64,000 bases of DNA, from assembly GCF_028882275.1 (NCBI RefSeq), contig NZ_JARBUT010000009.1, positions 186,001-250,000 on the forward strand. Reading direction: 5' to 3'. Within the stretch, counting starts at the first letter, position 1. Each line of letters begins with the position of its first letter. Below the pieces are notes generated by a model. That model saw nothing but the letters and a program-made list of their open reading frames with translations, did no database searches and was not told the origin of the DNA. The stretch comes from Nocardiopsis sp. N85. GTDB lineage: Bacteria; Actinomycetota; Actinomycetes; Streptosporangiales; Streptosporangiaceae. The translations under genes were made by a program, and so were the position numbers. Below, one piece after another: positions 7,656 through 17,301 of this stretch.

Positions 7656-8636
7656 GTGACAGGAACACGACCCCGCCGCCCCACCATCGTCGACGTGGCC
7701 GAGGCCGCCGGCGTGTCCAAATCCCTGGTGTCGCTGGCGTTGCGCGGTGATCCGGGGGTGAGCGAGGCGACGGGGGCGCGCATCCTGGCCACCGCCGACC
7801 GGCTCGGTTACCGCTCCAACCGGCTGGCGCGCGGGCTGGTGCAGGGACGCACGATGATCCTGGGCGTGCTGCTCACCGACCTGGCCAACCCGTACCACAC
7901 GGAGGTCGTGGCGGGGGTGGAGGAGGCCGCCGACGCCCGGGGGTTCACGGTGCTGCTGGCCCACGGCCGCCGCGACCGGAAACGGTTGGAACACCAGCTG
8001 GACGCCCTGTTGCAGCTCAACGTGGACGGGGTCGTGGTGGTCAGCTCGTGGGTGGGACCCCGGGCCCTGGCGGACGCGGCGCGGCGGGTGCCGGTGGTGA
8101 TGGTGGGACGCCCGAGGGAGTTCGCGCCCGGTGTGGACACGGTCGCCAACGACGACGTCGCGGGGGCGCGAGTCGCGGTCCGGCACCTGGTCGAGCTGGG
8201 CCACACGAGGATCGCGCACCTGTCCGGCAGCGGGAGCCCGTCGTCGCGATCACGCGAGGAGGGCTACCGGGAGACCATGCGCGAGGCGGGGTTGGCCGAC
8301 GAGGTGCTGGTCCGGCCGGTGGGCACCGACCGGGAGAAGGCGGCGGGCGCGCTCGTGGCGGCGGGTCCGAGCGCGGTGTTCGCGGTCAACGACCTGGCCG
8401 CGCTCGCGGTGTTGGACCACGCCCCGCCCGGGGTCTCCGTGGTGGGGTACGACAACACGTCCCTGGCCGAGGTGGTCCGTCCTCGGTTGAGCAGCGTGGA
8501 CCAACCCCGCGCGGTCATGGGGACGTTGGCCACCGAACTCCTCTTGGAGCGCATGGGCGGCCGTACCGGGGACCGGCACGAGGTCCTCACCCCCACCCTG
8601 GTGGTGCGCGATTCCACGGCGCCGCCCCGCCCCTGA
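7656..8636 (+). CDS. LacI-family transcriptional regulator
   Basis: A 326-residue protein with the N-terminal LacI helix-turn-helix (TIVDVAEAAGVSKSLVSLAL, residues 9-28, then the hinge helix SNRLARGLVQG). It is followed by a periplasmic-binding-protein-like sensor domain (ILGVLLTDLANPYHTEVVAG to the C-terminus). GTG 7656 is chosen because the HTH begins nine residues in, as usual; upstream in-frame codons do not look coding. It is divergent from the HAD/ECF operon across a perfect palindrome, which makes that operon its probable target. The inducer is unknown. Confidence 0.92.
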   Translation: MTGTRPRRPTIVDVAEAAGVSKSLVSLALRGDPGVSEATGARILATADRLGYRSNRLARGLVQGRTMILGVLLTDLANPYHTEVVAGVEEAADARGFTVLLAHGRRDRKRLEHQLDALLQLNVDGVVVVSSWVGPRALADAARRVPVVMVGRPREFAPGVDTVANDDVAGARVAVRHLVELGHTRIAHLSGSGSPSSRSREEGYRETMREAGLADEVLVRPVGTDREKAAGALVAAGPSAVFAVNDLAALAVLDHAPPGVSVVGYDNTSLAEVVRPRLSSVDQPRAVMGTLATELLLERMGGRTGDRHEVLTPTLVVRDSTAPPRP

Positions 8637-8646
8637 AGAGGTGGCC

Positions 8647-8862
8647 GTGAACGGAACGGACCCGGTCGACGTGCTCGTGCGCCGACAGGAGCACGGCGGT
8701 GTGCGGCATGTCCTGGAGCGGTCCCCGTCGCGGGTGACGGTGTCCCCGCGCCGGTGCGCCGGCGGCGAGGAGGTGGAGCGCCCGGTGTCGGAGGGCCCGG
8801 CGCTCCCCGCCTCCGTCGCCGAGCGTTCCCGACCCGCCGACTACCGGGCGGCCCGACGGTAG
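8647..8862 (+). CDS. Possible small hypothetical protein
   Basis: An open frame of 71 codons starts at GTG 8647, ten bases after the LacI stop, with GAAGAGG five bases upstream. Third codon positions are strongly G/C, as in the real genes here. It ends 22 bp inside the 3' end of the convergent permease gene. No domain is recognisable and the sequence is Arg- and Val-rich, so it may be a chance frame. Confidence 0.25.
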   Translation: MNGTDPVDVLVRRQEHGGVRHVLERSPSRVTVSPRRCAGGEEVERPVSEGPALPASVAERSRPADYRAARR

Positions 8863-9634
8863 CGGCGCACCGCGAGCGGCACGAACACCGACAACAGGAT
8901 CAGCGGCCACACCAGCGCCATCAGCAGGGCGTTCTGCGCCACCCACGAGTCGGAGACGACACCGGGAGAACCGAACAGGTCACGGGCGGCGATCACCGTC
9001 GCCGACAACGGGTTCCACTCGGCGATGGGGGCCAGCCAGCCCGGCATGGCCGAGGTCGGCACGAACGTGTCCGCGACCATCGCCAACGGGAACACCAGCG
9101 AGAAGAACTTCATGGCCGACTCGGGGCTGCGCACCACCAGGCCCAGGTAGATGCCGATCCAGGTGAAGGCCAACCGCAGCCACAGCAGCAGTCCCAGCGC
9201 GGCGAGCGCCGAGAGCCAGCCCTCGTGCCAGCGCCATCCGATGAGCAGGCCCATGCCCGCCAGCACCACCAGGTCGACCACGCCGGAGATCACGTCGGAG
9301 AGGCTGCGCCCGGCCAACAGCGCCGAGGGCGACATCGGCAGGGTGCGGAACCTGTCGATGACACCGCGTCCGGCGTCGGTGACCACGGCGATCGTGGTGT
9401 TGCCGATGCCGAACGCCATCGTCAGCGCGAACAGGCCCGGCATCAGGAAGTCGCGGTAGTCGTCGACCCCGGCGGCGGCGCCCATCGTCTCGCCGAACAC
9501 GAACCCGAACAACAGCACGGCCAGCACCGGGATGAGCAGGGTGCCGATCAGCTCGTCGGGTTTGTACACCAGGTGTGACAGGTAGCGGCGGGTCACCACC
9601 CATGTGTCGGACACCGCCCATCCCACGCGCGTCA

Positions 9635-9635
<1 letters not shown>
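8841..9635 (-). CDS. ABC-2 type efflux permease (DrrB-like)
   Basis: A 264-residue membrane protein of the ABC-2 family with about six spans (LIGTLLIPVLAVLLFGFVFG near the N-terminus, LMALVWPLILLSVFVPLAV at the C-terminus). It carries the family signature region around FRTLPMSPSALLAGR between the second and third spans. With the ATPase upstream it forms a DrrAB-type exporter for drugs, lipids or natural products. ATG 9633-9635 shares a base with the ATPase stop; GTG 9638 is an alternative start. Confidence 0.9.
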
Positions 9636-10599
<964 letters not shown>

Positions 10600-10603
<4 letters not shown>

Positions 10604-11466
10604 GAGGGGATCCTCTCCTCCGAGAGGACGACGGCCGGCCGGGGCAGGGGGATCCGGGTCAGGGGGTCGACCAGGGTGACCTCGTCGTACCGGCCCAGCG
10701 CGATCCGGGCCATGTTGCGCACCGATTCGCTGCCGTCGGTGTAGTAGGCGCAGTGTCCGGAGATGGGTCCGGTCTCGACGCGCACGGCCCCGAAGCCGGG
10801 CCGCAACGGGGTGGGGCCGTGACCGATGTCGCCCAGTCGGCCGCGCGGGAAGAAACGGATCCAGTCCTCCTCGCCCTGGAGGGCCCACAGGTTCCCGCCG
10901 TAACGCAGGTCGGCGACGGAGGAACCGCCCATGCCGGGGCTGCCCAGGGCGATGCAGTCGTCGACCCGCGCGTCGGCCAGGGCCAGCCCGCACACGACGG
11001 TGCCGTAGCTGTGGCCGATGAGGGTGATCCGCGCGTCACGGGGCAGGAAGCGGGTCAACCGGACCAGGTCGCGAGCGCCCTCCCGCGCGGGGCCGCGCAT
11101 GGCGCCTTCGAAGAAACCGCGCGGGGTGTCATAGCCGAGCCAGACCACGACGGCGAACCGTTCTCCCCGGGAGATACCGCCCATGGTCCTCAACAGCGTG
11201 GCGCCGTTGACCCGGGGTCGGGTGGCTCTGCTCGGGTCGAAGTAATTTCCCAGGTAATTGTCATTTCCCGGAACGAGGACGACGATGTGGTCGGCGGTCG
11301 CCACATCGCCGAGCGCCTCGACGATACGCCCGTCACCGGTCTCGTCATAGGCCAACAGTCGGAGGCCGTTCCACTCTCGCTCCTCGTAGTGCAGGGGCGT
11401 GGGGGACGGTGCGGTTCGGGGGCCCGCAGTGATCATGATCCTCCGTCGGATCGAGGGATTTCCCAT
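10600..11466 (-). CDS. DUF1023 alpha/beta hydrolase
   Basis: A 288-residue alpha/beta-fold hydrolase of the DUF1023 (PF06259) type. The diagnostic pieces are LVPGNDN, VVWLGYDTP, the nucleophile elbow GHSYGT (Ser near residue 150), GSPGMGG, and a late His in ISGHCAYY. Substrates of this actinobacterial family are not established. It is the first gene of an operon with a DrrAB-like exporter, so a role in modifying or releasing the exported molecule is possible. ATG 11464-11466 is used; ATG 11434-11436 with GGAGG three bases upstream is an alternative. Confidence 0.85.
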
Positions 11467-11720
11467 GTGCTCCGACGTTAGACGCGCGGGTCAGAGGGCT
11501 CGATGGTGCCGACTCCCGAACCATCGTCCCGCCACGCCCACCTCCCGGGTGGTGGTGGCACTACCGACGAAAGTGGTGATGCCCGCGTGAACTGCGGATT
11601 CTCCTTTTCCGTGGCGGTGATCGCGAACTCCACACCATTCCTCGGTGGCCGGAACCGGTCGCGGAATGTTCACCGTTGTTTCTCCGACACCGGAGAATGT
11701 GATTCCCGAAAGGAAAGAAG
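11467..11720. other. Intergenic segment upstream of repeat array 2
   Basis: No convincing gene. It is slightly less GC-rich than its surroundings and must hold the promoter of the DUF1023/efflux operon. A perfect inverted repeat TTCTCCG-ACAC-CGGAGAA lies at 11680-11697 and could be an operator or a small terminator. Confidence 0.5.
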
Positions 11721-12243
11721 AGGAGTCACCCCACGTGACCCGCGCCACACCACGACGACCAGGTGGGCTCCCCCACAGAACGACGAAGACGACCCCGCGA
11801 ACAAGCGAAGCCGTCCCGCCGAGGCACCAGACCCCACCCACGCCCCCACCACAGGGGGTCACCTCGGGAAGTTCGAGGGGGTCTCACCCCGGGTGAACAC
11901 GAAGAACGCCCCCACGAACAAGCGAAGCTTGCGAGCAGGATCGCCCTGAGTCCGTGGACCCTGGGGGACGTGACCACAACCCGCGAGGCGCGGCCTCGCG
12001 TTGCAGGAAAGCGCCCCATCCGCCCCACCGATCAGCGCGACCCAAGCCACAGGGGGTCACCTCGGGGGGTTCGGGGGATCTCACCCCGGGTGAACACGAA
12101 GAACGCCCCGACGAACAAGCGAAGCCGTCCCGTTGAGGCACCAGACCCCACCCACCCCACCGGTACACGCCACCCGCCACAGGGGGTCACCTCGGGGGGT
12201 TCGGGGGGTCTCCCCCCGGGAAACACGAAGGACGACCCGGCGA
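11721..12243. repeat. tRNA-Ala-linked tandem repeat array 2
   Basis: Units with the cgaag core start at 11806 and 12120 (next cores at 11923 and 12249, so lengths of 117 and 129 bp), with a degenerate unit before 11806. Between them, at 11919-11958, lies a 40-bp copy of the tRNA 3' flank that stops after the last four bases of the tRNA, followed by a variant unit (about 11959-12119) related to 1511-1640. The G-rich hairpin CGGGGGG-TCT-CCCCCCG recurs at 12202-12218. From 12176 onwards the sequence is identical to arrays 1 and 3. Confidence 0.85.
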
Positions 12244-12258
12244 GCAAGCGAAGCTTGC
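12244..12258 (-). terminator. Stem-loop after tRNA-Ala copy 2
   Basis: The same 6-bp GCAAGC/GCTTGC stem with 3-nt loop as at 2019-2033, 22 nt beyond the tRNA 3' end. Confidence 0.5.
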
Positions 12259-12280
12259 GAGCAGGATCGCCCTGAGTCCG

Positions 12281-12353
12281 TGGAGCTATGGGGATTCGAA
12301 CCCCAGACCTCCTCCATGCCATGGAGGCGCGCTACCAACTGCGCCATAGCCCC
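12281..12353 (-). tRNA. tRNA-Ala(GGC), copy 2
   Basis: Identical over all 73 nt to the copy at 2056-2128, including anticodon GGC and the absence of an encoded CCA. Its 5' flank (12354 onward) differs from the other copies, so each has its own promoter region. A TACAGTATTTT stretch about 38 bp upstream could be the -10 element. Confidence 0.97.
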
Positions 12354-12488
12354 TGGTGCGCCGCTCGGTTACCCCGGTCGGCGATGAAAATACTGTACCG
12401 GAGGTGAAGTGCGGGTTGCGCCATGGGGTGCCGTCGGGGTCCTTGGTGCGGGCGACGAGCCCCCTCCGCAGCCGAATACCCTGGAGTG

Positions 12489-12809
12489 GTGGCCGAATCA
12501 AAGCTTGAGATCCAGATGCTCCACGACCGCCTGTTGGTGAAGACGGTCCCGGACAAGAGTGAGCGGCGCAGCAGCGCGGGTCTGGTCATCCCGGACACGG
12601 TGAAGTTGGCGACCAGGCTCGCCTGGGGCGAGGTCGTCGGCGCGGGGACCGGCGCCCGACACGTCAAGACCGGGGACCGGGTGCTCTTCGACCCCGAGGA
12701 GCAGGGCGAGGTCGAGCTGAACGGCGAACGGTACGTCATCCTGCGCGAGCGGGACGTGCACGCGATCGCGAACGAGGCCCCCCAGCGGGGCACCGGCCTG
12801 TACCTGTGA
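12489..12809 (+). CDS. GroES-like co-chaperonin paralogue
   Basis: A 106-residue protein with the GroES core: MLHDRLLVKTVP (strand with the roof-proximal Arg), AGLVIPDT, GEVVGAGTGARHVKTGDRVLFDPEEQGEV and YVILRERDVHAI. It differs from the canonical GroES partner of GroEL and matches a second, solitary GroES-fold protein I remember from actinomycetes; whether it caps GroEL is unknown. GTG 12489 is preferred; GTG 12486 and ATG 12516 are alternatives. It has no groL neighbour and is convergent with a TetR gene that ends 10 bp away. Confidence 0.8.
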   Translation: MAESKLEIQMLHDRLLVKTVPDKSERRSSAGLVIPDTVKLATRLAWGEVVGAGTGARHVKTGDRVLFDPEEQGEVELNGERYVILRERDVHAIANEAPQRGTGLYL

Positions 12810-12818
12810 TCCTCGCCC

Positions 12819-13412
12819 CTATCCCCGGGCGGGCCGTCGTTCCACCGCTTTGACGAGCGAGTGCAGGCACAGGGTGAGCGCCTCGTAGGCGGGCACCTTG
12901 GCCGTGGTGACGTAGGTCCACCCCGCGTACAGCCCGGACCACAGCAGTTGCTGCGCCCACAACGGGGTGATCCTGGGGTCGATGGTGCCGTCCTCGTGTC
13001 CCCGTTCGACGAGCGCGAAGAGCGCCAGGTCGGCGGAGCTACAGTTCTCCTCGTCGGGGGGGGCCTCGATGAAGTCCTCCGACCCGAACGCCAGCATGAT
13101 GATCTTCCGCAGCGTGAAGTACTCCGCGACCAGTCGGGTGAACGCCTCGATGCCGGTGCCCTCCGTGGTGCGGGCGCGTTCGGTGGCCTCGTTGGCCAGT
13201 TCGTCCGCGTACTCGCCCAGGGCGGCGATCAGGTCCGCGCGTTCGGCGAAGTAACGCTGAAGGGTGCTGCGGGCCACCCCGGCGGCTTTGGCCACGTGGG
13301 ACAGGGGTGCCGCCGGGTTGTCACCGAGGACCTCCACCGCCGCGTCGAGGATGGCGCGGCGGGTTCGGGCACGGGTCCTCGTCTCTTCGTCTACAGGAGC
13401 GCTCTTCACCAT
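12819..13412 (-). CDS. TetR-family regulator of the divergent ABC exporter
   Basis: A 197-residue TetR-type repressor. The N-terminal helix-turn-helix is at about residues 15-60 (RRAILDAAVEVLG, APLSHVAKAAGVARSTLQRYF), followed by an all-helical ligand-binding domain. ATG 13410-13412 faces the ABC exporter gene 66 bp away, with an inverted repeat between the -35 and -10 elements of the exporter promoter. This is the classic layout of a repressor controlling a drug or lipid exporter that removes the inducer. Confidence 0.9.
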   Translation of the reverse strand: MVKSAPVDEETRTRARTRRAILDAAVEVLGDNPAAPLSHVAKAAGVARSTLQRYFAERADLIAALGEYADELANEATERARTTEGTGIEAFTRLVAEYFTLRKIIMLAFGSEDFIEAPPDEENCSSADLALFALVERGHEDGTIDPRITPLWAQQLLWSGLYAGWTYVTTAKVPAYEALTLCLHSLVKAVERRPARG

Positions 13413-13441
13413 GCGTCCATCCTAGGCTTGTGGGTATTTTC

Positions 13442-13471
13442 TTGACAATAATCGGTCACCTATGACCTAAT
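13442..13471 (+). promoter_or_regulatory. Sigma-70-type promoter with embedded TetR operator
   Basis: A perfect -35 TTGACA (13442-13447) and a -10 CCTAAT (13466-13471) are separated by 18 bp. The inverted repeat GGTCA-CCTA-TGACC (13454-13467) fills the spacer, so repressor binding would block RNA polymerase. The expected start site is only a few bases before ATG 13479, giving a nearly leaderless mRNA. Confidence 0.7.
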
Positions 13472-13478
13472 TTGAAGC

Positions 13479-15317
13479 ATGACAGATCCGATTGAAACCC
13501 GTGATGCCCCATCTTCGGCATCCACCGAGCCGCGCTTCGCCCAGCTCAAGGTGCTGTGGTCGTTCGTTCGCCCGCACCGGGGGAAGCTGTTACTGGGCCT
13601 CGTCCTGGCCCTGATCGGCTCCGCGTTGCAGCTGGCCAACCCGATGGTGATCAAGCTCGTCCTGGACACCCTCTCCGGGGGCGGCGGGCTGCTGATGCCG
13701 ATCCTGCTGCTGCTCGGCCTGTTCGTGGTCGGCGCGGGCATGGGCATGTACCACTGGATCCTGCTCGGCTCCGTCGCCGAGCAGGTCGTGCTGGACGCGC
13801 GCACCTCCCTGGTGCGCCGCTACTTCCGCGCCGCCCTCATCCCGCTCTCCAAGCGCTCCTCGGGAGAACTGGTCACCCGGGCCACCTCCGACACCGTCCT
13901 CCTCCGCGAAGCGGCCTCCAGCAGTGTCATCAGCCTGATCAACGGCGGTGTCCTGCTGGTCGGCACCCTGGTGATGATGGCGATCCTGGACCTGGTCCTC
14001 TTCGGTGTCACGGCCGTGGCCGTGCTCATCGTGACGATCCTGTTCCTCACTCTGATGCCCGCCATCGCCACGGCCCAGGAGAAGGCGCAGAACTCGCTCG
14101 GCCTCATGGGCGGCGTCCTCGACGGGGCGCTGCGGGCGATCCGCACGGTCAAGGTCAGCCGCGCCGAACGACGGCTGGGCGACACGATCCTCACCCACGC
14201 GAAGGAGGCCGCCGACCACGGCGTGCGCACGGTCCGCCGGGAGGCGGTGGCCTGGACGATCGCGTTCAGCGGCGTCGAGTTGGCGATCATCGCCATCCTG
14301 GGCGTGGGCGCCCTGCGGGTCGCCTCCGGGGACATCGGGGTGTCGACCCTGATCGCGTTCCTGCTGTACGCGTTCACCCTGCTCAACCCGGTCATGGAAC
14401 TGTCCCAGAGCATGACCACCCTCCAGTCGGGCATCGCCGCGGCCAAGCGCATCCGCGAGGTGGAGGCGATCCCGTTGGAGCCGACCGCCGAAGAACCCGC
14501 GTCGACCGTGGAGAAGGCCGCCCCCTCCGCCAACGGTCACGTCCGGACCGAGGACGCGCTGCTGAGGCTGCACGGGGTCACCGCCCGGTACGCCCCCGGC
14601 GCGGAGCCGGCCCTGAAGGGGGTCGATCTGGCCATCCCGAGGCGTGGGCACACGGCGATCGTCGGCCCGTCCGGGGCGGGTAAGACGACCGTGCTGTCCC
14701 TCCTGCTCCGTTTCCTGGAGCCCGAGGGGGGCGGCGTCTCGGTGAACGGCGTCCCCTACCGGGAGATGACCCCCGAGGAGGTGCGCGCGCACTTCGCCTA
14801 CGTGGAGCAGGACACCCCGGTCGTGCCGGGGACCCTGCGGGACAACCTGCTGTTCAGCCGTCCGGACGCCACCGAGGAGGAGGTCCGCCGGGTGGTGGAG
14901 GACGTCCGGTTGACCGAGAAGGTCGACTCCCTGGAGGAAGGGCTGGACACCCCGCTGGACGCCACCGCGTTCTCGGGTGGACAGCGTCAGCGGGTGGCGC
15001 TGGCGCGAGCGCTGCTGCGTTCTCCGGACGTGCTGTTGCTGGACGAGGCGACCTCGCAGGTGGACGCCATCACCGAGGCGGCGATCACCGAGAGCGTGCG
15101 CCGGCACGCGGCTGACGCGGCGGTGGTGACGGTGGCGCACCGGTTGTCGACGGTGATCCACGCCGACCGGATCATCCTCCTGGAGGACGGCCGGGTACGG
15201 GCCCAGGGGACCCACGCCGAACTGTTGGAACGCGACGGCCTCTACCGGGACCTGGTGGCGGCCCTGCACATCTCCGAGATCGGGGCCGGTCTGCCGGAGC
15301 CCTCCGCGACCGTCTGA
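13479..15317 (+). CDS. ABC exporter, fused transmembrane and ATPase domains
   Basis: A 612-residue half-transporter of the MsbA/LmrA type, exporting drugs, lipids or peptides. The membrane domain (about 25-310) has six spans; the ATPase domain (about 350-590) has Walker A GPSGAGKTT (near residue 397), signature FSGGQRQRVALARALL, Walker B VLLLDEATSQVD and the H-loop VAHRLST. It probably works as a homodimer, since no partner half-transporter is adjacent. Start ATG 13479 lies 8 bp after the -10 box. Regulated by the divergent TetR gene. Confidence 0.95.
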   Translation: MTDPIETRDAPSSASTEPRFAQLKVLWSFVRPHRGKLLLGLVLALIGSALQLANPMVIKLVLDTLSGGGGLLMPILLLLGLFVVGAGMGMYHWILLGSVAEQVVLDARTSLVRRYFRAALIPLSKRSSGELVTRATSDTVLLREAASSSVISLINGGVLLVGTLVMMAILDLVLFGVTAVAVLIVTILFLTLMPAIATAQEKAQNSLGLMGGVLDGALRAIRTVKVSRAERRLGDTILTHAKEAADHGVRTVRREAVAWTIAFSGVELAIIAILGVGALRVASGDIGVSTLIAFLLYAFTLLNPVMELSQSMTTLQSGIAAAKRIREVEAIPLEPTAEEPASTVEKAAPSANGHVRTEDALLRLHGVTARYAPGAEPALKGVDLAIPRRGHTAIVGPSGAGKTTVLSLLLRFLEPEGGGVSVNGVPYREMTPEEVRAHFAYVEQDTPVVPGTLRDNLLFSRPDATEEEVRRVVEDVRLTEKVDSLEEGLDTPLDATAFSGGQRQRVALARALLRSPDVLLLDEATSQVDAITEAAITESVRRHAADAAVVTVAHRLSTVIHADRIILLEDGRVRAQGTHAELLERDGLYRDLVAALHISEIGAGLPEPSATV

Positions 15318-15338
15318 TCGTCGCCGGTCCCTCCCGGT

Positions 15339-15372
15339 CCCCGCCCCGGCCGCTCCCCCGGCCGGGGCGGGG
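15339..15372 (+). terminator. Terminator after ABC exporter
   Basis: A perfect 13-bp stem (CCCCGCCCCGGCC and complement) with an 8-nt loop, 21 bp past the exporter stop. The remaining 15373-15615 before the convergent monooxygenase gene shows no gene. Confidence 0.75.
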
Positions 15373-15615
15373 GCTTCGGGACCGCCCCGGGGCGGATCGC
15401 GGACGAAGCGGGGCACCGAGCGCCGGGGCACCGGGCACGGGGGCGAGGCGCGCTCCCTGCGGACCCGCGCCCCGGCCCCGTACGGTCGCCCCGGCAGGAC
15501 GACCACGGCGAAGAGGACGGGGGCGCGAGAACCTCCCGAACCGCGAGGGCCCGGACACCACCCCCTCCCCCGGTGCGGGGCCGACCGCTCCGGCCGGCCC
15601 AGAGCACCGCGGCGA

Positions 15616-16671
15616 TCATCGCATCAGGGTTCCGGCGGTGCGCAGCACGCCGTCGCGGACGCCCGTGAGGCGGGAGACCATGGCGACCCGGTTCATCACC
15701 CGCGAGGCGCGCACGATCCGTCCGGCCGAGCGGCGGCAGAGGCGGTCGTAGCGGCGCAGCCCGTCGGCGACCGTGGGGCCGAGGGAGAGCGCCTCCGCCA
15801 GGGCCGCGGCGTCGACCAGGGACTCGCAGGCCCCCCGCCCCAGGTGGGGCGCCATGGCGTGGGCGGAGTCGCCGATGAGGGCGTGGGGGCCGTACACGTA
15901 GGAGGGCAGGACGGGCAGGTCGTGGAGGACGCGCCGGTCGATGGCGGTGCCGGGCAGACCCGCCAGGACCCGGGCGACCCCGGGATGCCAGTCCCCGTAC
16001 AGGTCGCGCAGCAGCGTGACCGGGTCCTCGTCGGGGTCGCGCCCGCGCAGCAGGTCGGCGTTGAGGGAGGCGTACCAGTTGGTCCTCTCACCGTCCATCG
16101 GGGTGATCCCGAAGATCCGGCCGTTCCCCCACGTCTCGCTGAAGGCGTCCACATGGCCGGGGACCGCGCCTCGGTAGGCGATGGTGCCGAGCGGCCGGGA
16201 GGCGGGCGCGCCGGGGAACACGGTCCGCCGGACCGTCCCGTTGATGCCGTCGGCGCCGATGACCACGTCGAACCCGTCCGCCCCGGTGGCCCGTCCGATC
16301 TCCTCGGCCGTGACGGGGGTGTTCCAGCGGACCGTGTCCGCGGGCAGGGCGGCGACGAGGATCCGGAGCAGCGTGGAACGCGAGACGAGGAGGGCGGAGG
16401 GACCTCGGGAGTCCAGTCGGGCGAGGGTCCTGCCGTCGGAGGCGGCGATCAGGGCGCCGGTGGGGGCGCATCCGACGGCGCGCACCTCATCGACGAGGCC
16501 GAGCCGGTCCAGGGCTTCCAGAGCGGTCGACCACATGCCCAGGGCGCCACCGATGTCGGGGGGCTCGGAGAGGCGTTCGCGGACGTCGACCTCCCAGCCC
16601 GCGCGCAGGAGTCCTCGGGCCGCCGCGAGTCCGGCGATACCGCCGCCGACGATCAGTGCTCTTCCGTTCAT
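15616..16671 (-). CDS. FAD-dependent monooxygenase (PHBH-like)
   Basis: A 351-residue class A flavoprotein monooxygenase. The N-terminal Rossmann motif is VGGGIAGLAAA, the DG motif is VVIGADGING (about residue 160) and the FAD ribityl motif is LIGDSAHAMAPHLGRGACES (about 275). Such enzymes use NAD(P)H and O2 to hydroxylate aromatic or polyketide substrates. The substrate is not predictable, and no biosynthetic cluster surrounds it, so detoxification is as likely. ATG 16669-16671 is divergent from a TetR gene across two direct operator-like repeats. Confidence 0.88.
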   Translation of the reverse strand: MNGRALIVGGGIAGLAAARGLLRAGWEVDVRERLSEPPDIGGALGMWSTALEALDRLGLVDEVRAVGCAPTGALIAASDGRTLARLDSRGPSALLVSRSTLLRILVAALPADTVRWNTPVTAEEIGRATGADGFDVVIGADGINGTVRRTVFPGAPASRPLGTIAYRGAVPGHVDAFSETWGNGRIFGITPMDGERTNWYASLNADLLRGRDPDEDPVTLLRDLYGDWHPGVARVLAGLPGTAIDRRVLHDLPVLPSYVYGPHALIGDSAHAMAPHLGRGACESLVDAAALAEALSLGPTVADGLRRYDRLCRRSAGRIVRASRVMNRVAMVSRLTGVRDGVLRTAGTLMR

Positions 16672-16682
16672 GGCACCACGCT

Positions 16683-16718
16683 ACTACGATCATAGTGAAG
16701 AGTCACTACGTTTATAGT
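16683..16718. promoter_or_regulatory. Twin TetR operator-like sites in divergent promoter
   Basis: ACTACGATCATAGT (16683-16696) and ACTACGTTTATAGT (16705-16718) are direct repeats 22 bp apart, about two helical turns, and each is itself an imperfect palindrome (ACTA...TAGT). Together they form a 40-bp symmetrical region between the FAD monooxygenase and TetR genes. TATAGT at 16713-16718 looks like a -10 box only 6 bp before the TetR ATG. Confidence 0.7.
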
Positions 16719-16724
16719 AGAACC

Positions 16725-17273
16725 ATGTCACGGACCCGCGATCGCGCCCTGGACGCCGCCATCACCCTGCTGGGCACCGGAGGCGTGCACGCCCTCACCC
16801 ACGGAAAGGTGGACGCCGCGGCCGGCCTGCCCAAGGGGTCGACCTCCAACCACTTCCGCACCCGCGACGCGCTGATCATCGGGGTGGTGGAACGGCTGGA
16901 GGAGCTGGACCGACGGGATTGGGCGAGGACGCACACCCCCGACGAGCCCACCGTCGATCACCTCATCGACGCCCTGGCCCGATTCGTCGGGGCGGCGGTG
17001 ACCACCGACCGGGTCCGCACCGTCGCCCGGTACGCGCTGTCGGTGGAGGCCACCCACGACCCCCGGATCGCCGCGGCACTGGCCCGGGGCGCCGCCGCCG
17101 TCCAGGAGTGGGGCGGGCGGATCCTCGACCACCTGGGGGCGGACGATCCGCAGTCCGCCTCGCGCAGCCTCATGGCCTACGTCGACGGGCTCATCCTGCG
17201 CGGGGTCACCCGCCCCGAGGTCCTCGAACCCCGGGAGCGGATGGCCGCCGTGGTCCGCGCCTGCCTGTCCTGA
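16725..17273 (+). CDS. TetR-family regulator (divergent from monooxygenase)
   Basis: A 182-residue TetR protein: HTH at about residues 5-47 (RALDAAITLLGTGGVHALTH, VDAAAGLPKGSTSNHFRTRD), then a helical domain. The STSNHFRTRDAL form is typical of the subgroup with Asn-His in place of the usual Tyr-Tyr-Tyr/His-Phe. ATG 16725 follows the operator pair directly; an upstream in-frame ATG at 16656 would run through the operators and is unlikely. The probable mRNA is leaderless. It likely represses itself and the monooxygenase. Confidence 0.88.
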   Translation: MSRTRDRALDAAITLLGTGGVHALTHGKVDAAAGLPKGSTSNHFRTRDALIIGVVERLEELDRRDWARTHTPDEPTVDHLIDALARFVGAAVTTDRVRTVARYALSVEATHDPRIAAALARGAAAVQEWGGRILDHLGADDPQSASRSLMAYVDGLILRGVTRPEVLEPRERMAAVVRACLS

Positions 17274-17301
17274 CCGGGTCCCGCCACCCGGGCGCCCGGA
17301 C

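Noticed and set aside
11491-11862. Minus-strand open frame between the DUF1023 gene and repeat array 2
   Set aside because: It runs from repeat sequence into the upstream region of the DUF1023 gene, has no ribosome site and no recognisable domain.
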